Part shown: positions 28,080 through 36,485 of the stretch, in pieces
How positions within the stretch are numbered: the first letter of the stretch is position 1
Layout of the letters: each line of letters starts with the position of its first letter
Source of the DNA: Arthrobacter sp. S39
GTDB taxonomy: Bacteria > Actinomycetota > Actinomycetes > Actinomycetales > Micrococcaceae
Direction: 5' to 3'
Length of the DNA: 64,000 nt
Assembly: GCF_004320525.1 (NCBI RefSeq)
Contig: NZ_SIHX01000008.1
Coordinates: 1 to 64,000 of the forward strand
Made by a program: the position numbers and the translations under genes
The notes under the pieces: model-generated
What the model saw: the letters and a program-made list of their open reading frames with translations, nothing else
Told to the model about the DNA's origin: nothing
Database searches by the model: none

Positions 28080-29684
28080 TTGGACGCCTTGGAAATCGCA
28101 CGCTGGCAATTCGGCATCACCACCGTCTACCACTTCATGATGGTGCCGCTGACCATCGGGCTGGGCCTGGTAGTGGCCATCATGCAGACGATGTGGCACC
28201 GCACGGGCAAGCAGGAATACCTGCGGATGACCAAGTTCTGGGGCAAGCTTTTCCTGATCAACTTCATCATGGGCGTGGCCACCGGTATCGTCCAGGAGTT
28301 CCAGTTCGGCATGGCCTGGAGTGAATACAGCCGCTTTGTGGGCGACGTGTTCGGCGCCCCGCTGGCGCTGGAGGCACTCCTGGCGTTTTTTGTGGAATCC
28401 ACGTTCCTGGGGCTCTGGATCTTCGGCTGGAAGCAGCTCAAGCCCGGCATCCACCTGGCCTGCCTCTGGATCGCCGTGGTCGGCTCCCTCTTCTCCGCCT
28501 ACTTCATCATCGTGGCCAACAGCTGGATGCAGCACCCGGTGGGCGTCGAGATGATCGACGGCCGGCCCGTCATGACCGACGCCTGGGCCGTCTTCACCAA
28601 CAACACAGCCCTGGTGGCCGTCCCGCACACCCTGATGGGCGCGCTGGCTGTGGCCGGCGGCTTCCTGCTGGGCATCGCCTGGTACCACCTCTGGCGGCGC
28701 CGGCGTGACGGCATAGACACCGTGGACGCTGACGGCAACGTCGTGCCCGGCGAGGCTGACATTCCGGGCCGGGACCGGACCGACCATAAAGTCTGGATCC
28801 GCTCCCTCCGCATCGGCGCCGTCGTCGCGATGATCTCCTTCGCCGGCACCGCCCTCACCGGCGACCTGCAGGGCAAGCTGATGTTCGAGCAGCAGCCCAT
28901 GAAGATGGCGGCGGCGGAGGCAGCCTGCCACGACGGCACCGGATTCTCCGTGCTCAGCGTCGGCAACCTCGGGTCCGGCAACTGTGACGACATCGTCGCC
29001 CTGATCGAAGTCCCCGGCATCCTCTCCTTCCTGGCCAAGGGGGACTTCACCACCGAGGTCAAGGGCGTCAACAGCCTCCTGGACCAGTACAAAGCCGACT
29101 ACGGCACGCACCTGCCGGACAATCCGATCTACGGCGACCGCGCCGGCCAGGAGATCCAGTACGTCCCCGTCATGGAGGTGACCTACTGGGGCTTCCGTAT
29201 GATGATCGGTTTCGGCGGCCTCGCGGCCCTGGCGGCGCTCGTCGCGCTGTGGGTGACACGCAAGGGAACAGTCCCCGAGTCCCCCTGGCTGATGCGGCTG
29301 GCCGTGTTTGGCATCCTGGCCCCGTTCGGCGCCAACGCCGCGGGATGGATCTTCACCGAAATGGGCCGGCAGCCCTTTGTTGTGGCCCCGAACCCGGACC
29401 TGAACGGCATTGACCAGGTGTTTATGTTCACCGCCGCGGCCGTCTCCCCGGGCGTTTCCGCCGGCGAACTGCTGACCTCGCTGGTGGTGCTGACCGCCGT
29501 GTACGCGCTCCTGCTGGTGGTGGAAGTGAAGCTGCTGGTCAAGTACATCCGCGGCGGCATCGTCTCGGCCATGCCCGAACTGGCCCACTCCCCGGTGGAC
29601 GAAAACGGGGACGCCACGCCCGGCGGCAAGGGCGGCCCGGGTCCCGGCAAGCCCGCGGACGACGTCCTGGCATTCGCCTACTAA
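28080..29684 (+). CDS. cydA: Cytochrome bd oxidase subunit I
   Basis: Quinol-oxidising, heme-bearing subunit of the high-affinity terminal oxidase, in the membrane. The 534-residue product has heme ligand candidates His18 (TTVYHF), His183 (AVPHTLMG) and Met375 (FRMMIG), Glu98 and Glu106 (ALEALLAFFVEST), and GRQPF near the C-terminal helices. The TTG at 28080 is chosen because the family begins DALEIARWQFG there and AGGGA lies 5 nt upstream; an in-frame upstream start would lack homology. First gene of cydA-cydB-cydDC; likely repressed by the BlaI-like protein. Confidence 0.95.
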   Translation: MDALEIARWQFGITTVYHFMMVPLTIGLGLVVAIMQTMWHRTGKQEYLRMTKFWGKLFLINFIMGVATGIVQEFQFGMAWSEYSRFVGDVFGAPLALEALLAFFVESTFLGLWIFGWKQLKPGIHLACLWIAVVGSLFSAYFIIVANSWMQHPVGVEMIDGRPVMTDAWAVFTNNTALVAVPHTLMGALAVAGGFLLGIAWYHLWRRRRDGIDTVDADGNVVPGEADIPGRDRTDHKVWIRSLRIGAVVAMISFAGTALTGDLQGKLMFEQQPMKMAAAEAACHDGTGFSVLSVGNLGSGNCDDIVALIEVPGILSFLAKGDFTTEVKGVNSLLDQYKADYGTHLPDNPIYGDRAGQEIQYVPVMEVTYWGFRMMIGFGGLAALAALVALWVTRKGTVPESPWLMRLAVFGILAPFGANAAGWIFTEMGRQPFVVAPNPDLNGIDQVFMFTAAAVSPGVSAGELLTSLVVLTAVYALLLVVEVKLLVKYIRGGIVSAMPELAHSPVDENGDATPGGKGGPGPGKPADDVLAFAY

Positions 29685-29703
29685 GAGCAGAGGAAACGCA
29701 ACA

Positions 29704-30753
29704 ATGGAACTGCTGCCCACCATCTGGTTCATCGCCATCGCGGTGCTGTGGACGGGATACCTCTTCCTGGAGGGTTTCGACCTCGGCGTGGGGATGCTCA
29801 TGAGGCTTTTCGCCCGGAACAACACCGAGCGCCGCGTGTTGCTGAACACCATCGGACCGGTCTGGGACGGCAACGAGGTCTGGCTCCTGACCGCCGGCGG
29901 TGCAACCTTCGCCGCGTTCCCGCTCTGGTACGCGTCCCTCTTCTCCGCCCTGTACCTGCCGCTGCTGGTGGTGCTTGTGGCGCTCATCTTCCGCGCCGTC
30001 GCCTTCGAGTACCGCGGCAAGGTGGACAGCGACAGCTGGCGCGCCCGCTGGGACTGGGCCATTGCCCTCGGGTCGTTCTTCGCCGCGTTCGGGGTCGGCG
30101 CGGCGCTGGCGCTCACCACCACCGGGCTGCCGCTTAACGCCAACGGCGACCGCGAAGGCGGACCGTTCGCGTGGTTCAGCTGGTACGCGGTCCTGGGCGG
30201 GCTGGCCGTGGTCTGCTTCTCGCTGCTGCATGCCCTGGCCTTCCTTGCCCTGAAGACCGACGGCGAGGTGCGCCACCGTGCGCGCAGCTGGTTCGTCCGC
30301 TTCCTGCCGGTCCTGCTCCTGCCGCTGGCCGGCTGGGCCGTGAGCATCCAGCTCCTCGCCGGCAAGCCGTGGACGTTCGCCGCCGTGGCCGCAGCCGTTG
30401 TGGCCGCGGCAGCAGCCTGGTTCCTGGCCCGCCTGGGCGCCGAGGGACGGGCGTTCGCAGCGCTGGGAGCCTTCCTCGTCCTGGGGTCCGCCTCGATCTT
30501 CGGCGCTGTGTTCCCTGTGGTGCTGCCGTCCACGCTCAGCCCGGAATTCAACCTCACCATCTCCAACGCCTCATCCTCGGACTACACCCTGGGGCTGATG
30601 AGCATCGTGGCGGCCGTGGGGCTGCCGCTGGTCATTGCCTACCAGGCCTGGACCTACTGGGTGTTCCGCCGCCGCGTCAGCGCCGCCCACATCCCGGAGG
30701 CGCACAGCTTCCTCCCGGCCATCGCTGCCAAAGCCTTCACCACCAAGGGCTGA
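29704..30753 (+). CDS. cydB: Cytochrome bd oxidase subunit II
   Basis: A 349-residue partner subunit with about nine membrane helices. It contains the family segments WFIAIAVLWTGYLFLEGFDLGVGML and GPVWDGNEVWLLTAGGATFAAFP near the N-terminus. AGAGGAAACGCAACA precedes the ATG. Begins 19 bp after cydA. Confidence 0.96.
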   Translation: MELLPTIWFIAIAVLWTGYLFLEGFDLGVGMLMRLFARNNTERRVLLNTIGPVWDGNEVWLLTAGGATFAAFPLWYASLFSALYLPLLVVLVALIFRAVAFEYRGKVDSDSWRARWDWAIALGSFFAAFGVGAALALTTTGLPLNANGDREGGPFAWFSWYAVLGGLAVVCFSLLHALAFLALKTDGEVRHRARSWFVRFLPVLLLPLAGWAVSIQLLAGKPWTFAAVAAAVVAAAAAWFLARLGAEGRAFAALGAFLVLGSASIFGAVFPVVLPSTLSPEFNLTISNASSSDYTLGLMSIVAAVGLPLVIAYQAWTYWVFRRRVSAAHIPEAHSFLPAIAAKAFTTKG

Positions 30754-30756
30754 GCC

Positions 30757-33700
30757 GTGCGCCCAGGCTTCCCGTCCGGCCCCGTCACGCGCTCAGCCAT
30801 CTACTGGCTCGGATTCCTGGCGGCCCTGAAGGCCCTCTCCCTGGTCCTGATGGGGCAGGCGGTCGCGTCCATGCTCGCGGGCCTCACCGCCGCCGACCCC
30901 GGCTGGCAGGACGGGATCGGGTGGGGACTGGCCGGCGTCGTGCTGCGGTCGGTGACCGTCTGGGCCCAGGGAGTTGCCGCCCGCCGCGCTGCCCTGGGCG
31001 TCAAGGAGGAGCTGCGGAACGGACTGCTGGCCCGGGCCCTGCGGAACGGGGCCCGCGCCACCGGCCCTGCGGACGGCGGCCTGGCAGTCCTGGCCACCCG
31101 GGGCCTGGATGCGCTGGACAGCTACTACACCCAGTTCCTGCCCGCACTGGTGAACTGCGCGGCCATTCCGCTGCTGCTCGGGGCCCGGATCCTGTTCGCC
31201 GACTGGGTCAGTGCCGTGGTGATCGTCCTGACCGTCCCGCTGGTCCCGCTCTTTATGGTCCTGATCGGCCGGTATACGGAGGACAACGTCCGGGCCGCCC
31301 AGGCCAGCCTGTCCCGGCTCTCCGCCCACATGCTTGAGCTGGCGAAAGGCCTCCCGGTGCTGGTGGGACTGGGACGCGCCACGGCCCAGCGCAAAGCGCT
31401 TGAGGAGATTTCCGAAGAGTACCGTTCCCGGACCATGACGACACTGCGCACCGCGTTCCTCTCAGCACTGGCCCTGGAGCTCATCGCCACCATCTCGGTG
31501 GCGGTGGTGGCCGTCTTCATCGGCGTGCGCCTGGTGCACGGCGACATGCCGCTGGAAGCCGGGCTCCTGGCCCTGATCCTCGCACCGGACTGCTACCTCC
31601 CCCTCCGTGAGCTGGGCACCGCCCACCACGCCAGCGACGACGGACGCGCGGCGCTCGCCGAAACAACCGCAGTCACCTCGGCGCCCGAGCCCCGGCCCCT
31701 GCCCGCCGGCAAGGCCCGGGCCGTGGAGGCCGACGGCGGCACCGCGGCTGCTGCGGCAGCCGGCGGGGGAGTGACGGTCACCGGCCTCGAGGTGACTTAT
31801 GCGGGCAGGTCCGCACCCGCCGTCGGGCCCCTCACCTTCACCGCCCCGTTGGGCCGGATCACCGCACTGGACGGCCCCAGCGGGGCGGGGAAAAGTACCG
31901 TGCTGGCAGTGCTGGCCGGGACGATCGGCGACGGTGTGGGCACCAGTGTCACCGGCCAGCTCGGCGGCTTCGGGCGTGGCAGCGTCGCGTGGGTTCCGCA
32001 GCATCCCGTGATGGTGCAGCCGACGGTCCTCGACGAAGTCCTGCTGTACCTGGCCGGCGGGGCCGGACCGGCGGATCGTGCTGGGGCGCCGGAACCCGAT
32101 GCGACGGCGGCCCGTGAGTGCCTGGCCGCGGCTGCCGCCGGCCACCTGGCCTCCAAACACCCCGCCGAACTGAGCCCGGGGGAGCTGCGCCGCGTGGCAC
32201 TGGCCCGCGGGCTGGCGCGTATCAGGTCGGGCGCCACGGTGCTCCTGCTCGACGAACCCACGGCTCACCTGGACGGCGCCTCGGCGGCCCGGGTGGAGGA
32301 CGCCATCCTGGCGCTGCGGGGCCGGGTCACGGTGATCCTGGTGGCCCATGACGCCCGGACCCGCGCCCTGGCGGACCACGTGGTTCCTGTGTCGGCGCGG
32401 GGCCTGACGGATCCGTCCGTCCCGGCTTCCGGCGCACCGGCAACCCGCCCGGCCCGGGAACGCGCGGATGCCGTTCTGCCGGCGCCCGGCATAGACGCGG
32501 GGGCAAATGGCGCCCCGGCCGGCGCGGAACCGTCAGCCGGCGGCCGTTCCGGCGGCGAAGAGGGATCGGGCACGGGCGTCCTCCTGGCCCGCCTTCTGGC
32601 GCCCGTCGCCGGCCGGTTCAGCGGGGCGGCCGTGGTGGGAACGCTTGCGGCTTTGTTCGCCGTCGGCCTCTCCGGCGTGTCCGGCTGGCTGATCATCCGT
32701 GCCAGTGAGCAGCCGCCCATCCTGTACCTGCTCACCGCCATCGTGGGCGTGCGGTTCTTCGGCATCGGGCGCGCCGTCCTGCGCTACTGGGAACGCCTGC
32801 TGGTGCACGACGCCGTGTTCGCCGCGCTCACCCGGCTCCGCGGACGCCTGTGGGAATCACTGAGCCGCCGGGCGCTGTCCCTCCGCCGGCTCCTGCAGGG
32901 CGGCAACGTCCTCGGCTCGGTGATCAACGACGTCGACACCGTCCGGGACCTGCTTCCGCGCGTGGTGCTGCCGCCCCTGACAGCCGCCGCGGTGGCCGCC
33001 TCGGCGCTCACAGCGACAGGCCTGCTGGTGCCCGCCGAGCTTCCCGCCGTGGCGGCGGCGGCCGCAGCCAGCCTGCTCCTGGCCCCTGCGGCAGCCCTGT
33101 GGGCCGACCGGAAGTCCGCAACGGCCGAACAGAGCCTGCGCGACGGCGTGCTCCGGCGCACGGCTGCGGCCCTGGACGCCCGGGCCGAACTCCACGCCAA
33201 CGGGGTGGCCGGCACAGTGCTCGCCGGGCTTGCCGCGGAGGACCGCGCAGCCACCCGGGCGTCCCAGCGGTCCGCCTGGGCCGAGGGCCTGGGGCAGGCA
33301 GTAACCACCGCAGCCTGCGGGGTGGCCGCACTGGCTGCCGCCGTCATGGGCGCGCCGCAGGTGCTGGACGGATCGCTGGCGCCCGCCACGCTGGCGGTGG
33401 TTGTCCTGCTGCAGCTGGCGCTGGTGGAACCTTACGCAGCCATGACGACGGCGGCCCGCCAGTTCCCGCCATTCCGCACCGTCCTGCGCCGGATCGGCCG
33501 GTCCGGCGCCCTCGCCGGCACCCCGTCGGCAGCCACTGCGCCCGCCACTTCCCGCACAGCTGACGACGGCGCTGTTCGCCTTGCCGCCCGTGCCGGCGCA
33601 GTCCCGGGGCTCGAGCTTGACGGCGTGGCGGCAGCCTGGCCCGGCGGGGATCCCGTGTTCACCGGGCTGGCCGCGGCTGCCGCGCCCGGACGCTGGCTGG

Positions 33701-34266
33701 CTGTCACCGGGCCGTCCGGTGCCGGGAAGTCCACCCTGCTGTCAGTGCTGCTTGGCTTCCTTCCACCCTCCGCAGGCCAGGTCCGCGTCACCGGACGGGC
33801 CGCCTGGTGCCCGCAGGAGGCGCACCTGTTTGACTCCACGCTGCGCGGCAACCTGCTGCTGGGCCGTGCGACGGCCGATGACCCGGACGCAGCTGACGGC
33901 GACATGGCAGCCGCCCTTGCCGCCGTCGGCCTCAGCGGGCTCGTCTCCCGCCTGCCGGCAGGACTGGACACCCGGATCGGACCGGGAGGGTCGTTCCTCA
34001 GCGGCGGGGAACGGCAGCGGCTGGCTGTTGCCCGGACGCTTATGACCGGGGCCGAGGTCATCCTCCTGGACGAACCAACGGCCCACCTCGACGCCGAAGC
34101 CGGACGCGCCATGCTGGCTGACCTGCGCTCCGGACTGGCGGACCGCACGGTGGTCCTGGTGACCCACAACCTGGCCGACATCCACCCGGAGGACGACCTG
34201 CTGGAACTGTCCCGGCTGCGGGTCCAGGATGCGGAGCAGCACGCCGGCATGGTGCCGGCACCCTGA
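30757..34266 (+). CDS. cydDC: CydDC fusion, thiol-reductant ABC exporter
   Basis: Exports cysteine/glutathione-type thiols and is needed to assemble cytochrome bd. One 1169-residue chain fuses the normally separate CydD and CydC. First half: membrane domain (about 15-290), then an ABC domain with Walker A GPSGAGKST (about 372), a degenerate signature LSPGEL (about 471) and Walker B VLLLDEPTAHLD. An Ala/Pro/Gly-rich linker spans about 545-610. Second half: membrane domain, Walker A (about 985), canonical SGGERQRL (about 1081) and Walker B VILLDEPTAHLD. The GTG start is 3 nt after the cydB stop. This ends the operon, with 5 bp before the convergent monooxygenase stop. Confidence 0.93.
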   Translation: MRPGFPSGPVTRSAIYWLGFLAALKALSLVLMGQAVASMLAGLTAADPGWQDGIGWGLAGVVLRSVTVWAQGVAARRAALGVKEELRNGLLARALRNGARATGPADGGLAVLATRGLDALDSYYTQFLPALVNCAAIPLLLGARILFADWVSAVVIVLTVPLVPLFMVLIGRYTEDNVRAAQASLSRLSAHMLELAKGLPVLVGLGRATAQRKALEEISEEYRSRTMTTLRTAFLSALALELIATISVAVVAVFIGVRLVHGDMPLEAGLLALILAPDCYLPLRELGTAHHASDDGRAALAETTAVTSAPEPRPLPAGKARAVEADGGTAAAAAAGGGVTVTGLEVTYAGRSAPAVGPLTFTAPLGRITALDGPSGAGKSTVLAVLAGTIGDGVGTSVTGQLGGFGRGSVAWVPQHPVMVQPTVLDEVLLYLAGGAGPADRAGAPEPDATAARECLAAAAAGHLASKHPAELSPGELRRVALARGLARIRSGATVLLLDEPTAHLDGASAARVEDAILALRGRVTVILVAHDARTRALADHVVPVSARGLTDPSVPASGAPATRPARERADAVLPAPGIDAGANGAPAGAEPSAGGRSGGEEGSGTGVLLARLLAPVAGRFSGAAVVGTLAALFAVGLSGVSGWLIIRASEQPPILYLLTAIVGVRFFGIGRAVLRYWERLLVHDAVFAALTRLRGRLWESLSRRALSLRRLLQGGNVLGSVINDVDTVRDLLPRVVLPPLTAAAVAASALTATGLLVPAELPAVAAAAAASLLLAPAAALWADRKSATAEQSLRDGVLRRTAAALDARAELHANGVAGTVLAGLAAEDRAATRASQRSAWAEGLGQAVTTAACGVAALAAAVMGAPQVLDGSLAPATLAVVVLLQLALVEPYAAMTTAARQFPPFRTVLRRIGRSGALAGTPSAATAPATSRTADDGAVRLAARAGAVPGLELDGVAAAWPGGDPVFTGLAAAAAPGRWLAVTGPSGAGKSTLLSVLLGFLPPSAGQVRVTGRAAWCPQEAHLFDSTLRGNLLLGRATADDPDAADGDMAAALAAVGLSGLVSRLPAGLDTRIGPGGSFLSGGERQRLAVARTLMTGAEVILLDEPTAHLDAEAGRAMLADLRSGLADRTVVLVTHNLADIHPEDDLLELSRLRVQDAEQHAGMVPAP

Positions 34267-34271
34267 CCGCG

Positions 34272-35789
34272 CTACGGCCCGGCTGGCGGTCCAAACCACG
34301 TGGTCAGCGCCTCAGCGAGGCCCGGCTGCGTGGGGCCGCCCACCCAGGCCACGTAGCCGTCAGGCCGGATCAGGACCGCTGAGGGCGCTGGGACCGCTCC
34401 CAGCGCCGGAAGCTCCCACGCACCGGCGTACGAGGCGTCGACGAGCTGGACCCGGTCCGGGCGCGTAACGGCATCGAAGCTGCCGGACTCTCCGAGGTTG
34501 AGCAGCACCGGCCGGGCGCTGTGCAGCAACGAGAAAACGCGCACCTGACCGTCGGCGGTGACGAGGTCGAGATCGGGCATGCGGCGTCCAAGCAGCGGGT
34601 GTCCCTCGCCGAGGTCATAGTGGATGTCCAGGCCGGACATCATGGCGGCGTAGCGCCTGCGGGGCTCGTCCATGCCGAGCAGCTCGGCCACCGTGTCCCG
34701 CAGGGCTTCCGTGCGCTCGTCCGGGCGGCGCAGCGCGACCTGCACCATGGAATTGCGCAGCACGCGGGCACCGACCGGATGCCGCTCCGCATGATAGCTG
34801 TCCAGCAGGCCGTCCGGGGATGTCCCCTTGACCACCTGGGCCAGCTTCCAGCCCAGGTTCACCGCATCCTGCACGCCGGTGTTGAGCCCCTGCCCGCCAT
34901 CCGGGGCATGCACATGTGCGGCGTCGCCGGCCAGCAGGACCCGCCTGTCCCGATAGGCAGCGGCCTGCCGGGTCATATGGGTGAACCTGGAGATCCAGGT
35001 GGGGCTGTGGATCCCGTAGTCGGTTCCGTAGACGGCTTTGAGGCCCTCGCTGAGATCGAGCAGGGTGGGCTCGCCGGTGCCGACATGCGGCTCGGTCAGC
35101 ATGACCCCGACCGTCCCCCCGGGCTTGTAGACGACTTCGCCGTCCTTGATCTCGTACTCCTCCTTGCCGAGGGCGTGCATTCCCGTGGGAGTGCGGCGGA
35201 TGCCCAGTTCCGGTTCCTCGGCCATCTCCACCTGGGCGAGCAGGCTGCTGGTGGTCGGATCCCAGCCGGGGAACCCGATGCCTGCTGCTTTCCTGACCAG
35301 GCTGCGGCCGCCGTCGCAGCCGACGAGATACTCCGCCCGCAGCGACAGGCCGTCGGACAGCAGGACGTCGACGCCGGCGGCGTCCTGCACGAAACCGGTC
35401 ACCTCACGTGCCCGATAGAACTTCACCGGCAGCTCACTGACCCAGCCGGCCAGGATCCGCTCGATGTGTTTCTGCCACAGCCCCAGCACGTAGTTGTGCC
35501 GGGTGGGAAAGTCGCTGAGGTCCAGGCGTGCCGGTCCGAAACCCGCGGCCTGGGCCACCTGCCCCTCGGCGAGGAACCGGCCGGCGATTCCACGCTGGTC
35601 AAGAACCTCGATCGTGCGGGAGTGCAGGCCGCCTGCGCGCGAGCCGGGGAGGTCCTGGTTGGCGCGCCGCTCGACAACGGCAACGCCGACCCCCGCCAGC
35701 GCCAGCTCGGCCGCCAGCATCAGTCCTGTGGGACCGCCCCCGGCGATCACCACTTCGTGTTCCCCGTGCGTCGACAAACCCTCAGTCAT
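34272..35789 (-). CDS. FAD-dependent aromatic monooxygenase
   Basis: A 505-residue class A flavoprotein hydroxylase with the N-terminal GGGPTG motif (17-22), the mid-chain DGGRSLVRK segment, and GDAAHVHAPDGGQGLNTGVQDAVNLGWKLA binding FAD ribityl. The C-terminal thioredoxin-like domain ends VLIRPDGYVAWVG. Overall pattern and tail recall the phenol-hydroxylase/rifampicin monooxygenase (Rox) group, but the substrate cannot be assigned. The ATG at 35789 puts the FAD motif near the N-terminus and follows GGGAG by 6 nt. A strong hairpin and a GATAAT -10 element lie upstream. Confidence 0.88.
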   Translation of the reverse strand: MTEGLSTHGEHEVVIAGGGPTGLMLAAELALAGVGVAVVERRANQDLPGSRAGGLHSRTIEVLDQRGIAGRFLAEGQVAQAAGFGPARLDLSDFPTRHNYVLGLWQKHIERILAGWVSELPVKFYRAREVTGFVQDAAGVDVLLSDGLSLRAEYLVGCDGGRSLVRKAAGIGFPGWDPTTSSLLAQVEMAEEPELGIRRTPTGMHALGKEEYEIKDGEVVYKPGGTVGVMLTEPHVGTGEPTLLDLSEGLKAVYGTDYGIHSPTWISRFTHMTRQAAAYRDRRVLLAGDAAHVHAPDGGQGLNTGVQDAVNLGWKLAQVVKGTSPDGLLDSYHAERHPVGARVLRNSMVQVALRRPDERTEALRDTVAELLGMDEPRRRYAAMMSGLDIHYDLGEGHPLLGRRMPDLDLVTADGQVRVFSLLHSARPVLLNLGESGSFDAVTRPDRVQLVDASYAGAWELPALGAVPAPSAVLIRPDGYVAWVGGPTQPGLAEALTTWFGPPAGP

Positions 35790-35825
35790 TTCCTGCTCCC
35801 GTCCCCTGATTTCCGGCGTCCGGCG

Positions 35826-35831
35826 ATTATC
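35826..35831 (-). promoter_or_regulatory. -10 element for the monooxygenase gene
   Basis: GATAAT on the minus strand, 36 nt before the start. The expected -35 falls inside the adjacent large hairpin. Confidence 0.4.
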
Positions 35832-35833
35832 CG

Positions 35834-35870
35834 CCCGGCACGGGGGCTTGCCGCAAGCCCCGGTGCCGGG
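35834..35870 (-). terminator. Strong hairpin between the DinB and monooxygenase genes
   Basis: CCCGGCACGGGGGCTTG pairs with CAAGCCCCGGTGCCGGG (one mismatch, 3-nt loop). It separates two same-strand genes, either ending the DinB message or acting as an operator for the monooxygenase promoter. Confidence 0.55.
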
Positions 35871-35954
35871 GATAGATTGGAAACAGGAGGAGCGTGAGTG
35901 CGCTGCCGCGCGGCCGGCACCAGGCAAAGCCTGGGACCGGGAGCTTGTATCCGC

Positions 35955-36473
35955 TCAGCCGTCCACGTCGTGGAGGTGGTGGACGACGTCGTGCAGGAAG
36001 TACTGCGCCAGGGTCAGCACCGTGAACTCAGAGCCGTTGCTGCGCAGGCCCTTCCGGCCCCACTCGGCCTGCCTCACACCGGCGAATGACTCCGCAACCT
36101 GTTGGCCTTCAGCCGTCAGCTCGGCGCTGACCACCGCCGGGTCGGCGCCGGCGTAGTCCTTCTCAATGGCGGTGAGGTCCTGGTCCCAGTTCTCGAACCG
36201 GGCGTCGTCGTCGTCGAGCATCAGGTTCAGGCGCTGGTCAAACAGGCTGAACACGTCGCGGACGTGGCAGGCATATTCCAGCGCAGACCACGTTTCGTCG
36301 TCGGGCCGCTCGGCCGCGTCGGGGCGGCGGAGGACGGCCCGCCACCGCGGAAGCATGTTCTCCACTGTCCGTCCCACGGTGGCCGGGGTGGCCGTCGAAG
36401 CGTCAAACGAGCACTCCGGGCATGGCCGGGTCAGGACCCAGGTCCAGTCTTTTTCATCAGGAACGATAGGCAT
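35955..36473 (-). CDS. DinB-like four-helix metal-binding protein
   Basis: A 172-residue protein of the DinB/YfiT fold. Likely metal ligands are His in ALEYACHVRDVF (about residue 90) and the pair in YFLHDVVHHLHDV at the C-terminus. Family members include thiol-dependent transferases; the actual role is unknown. It follows parC on the same strand with 9 bp between. A -10 hexamer TAGACT overlapping the parC stop suggests its own leaderless transcript. Confidence 0.87.
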   Translation of the reverse strand: MPIVPDEKDWTWVLTRPCPECSFDASTATPATVGRTVENMLPRWRAVLRRPDAAERPDDETWSALEYACHVRDVFSLFDQRLNLMLDDDDARFENWDQDLTAIEKDYAGADPAVVSAELTAEGQQVAESFAGVRQAEWGRKGLRSNGSEFTVLTLAQYFLHDVVHHLHDVDG

Positions 36474-36479
36474 GGCAGC

Positions 36480-36485
36480 AGTCTA
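36480..36485 (-). promoter_or_regulatory. -10 element for the DinB gene overlapping the parC stop codon
   Basis: TAGACT on the minus strand ends 6 nt before the DinB ATG. Its first three bases, TAG, are the parC stop codon. Confidence 0.5.
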
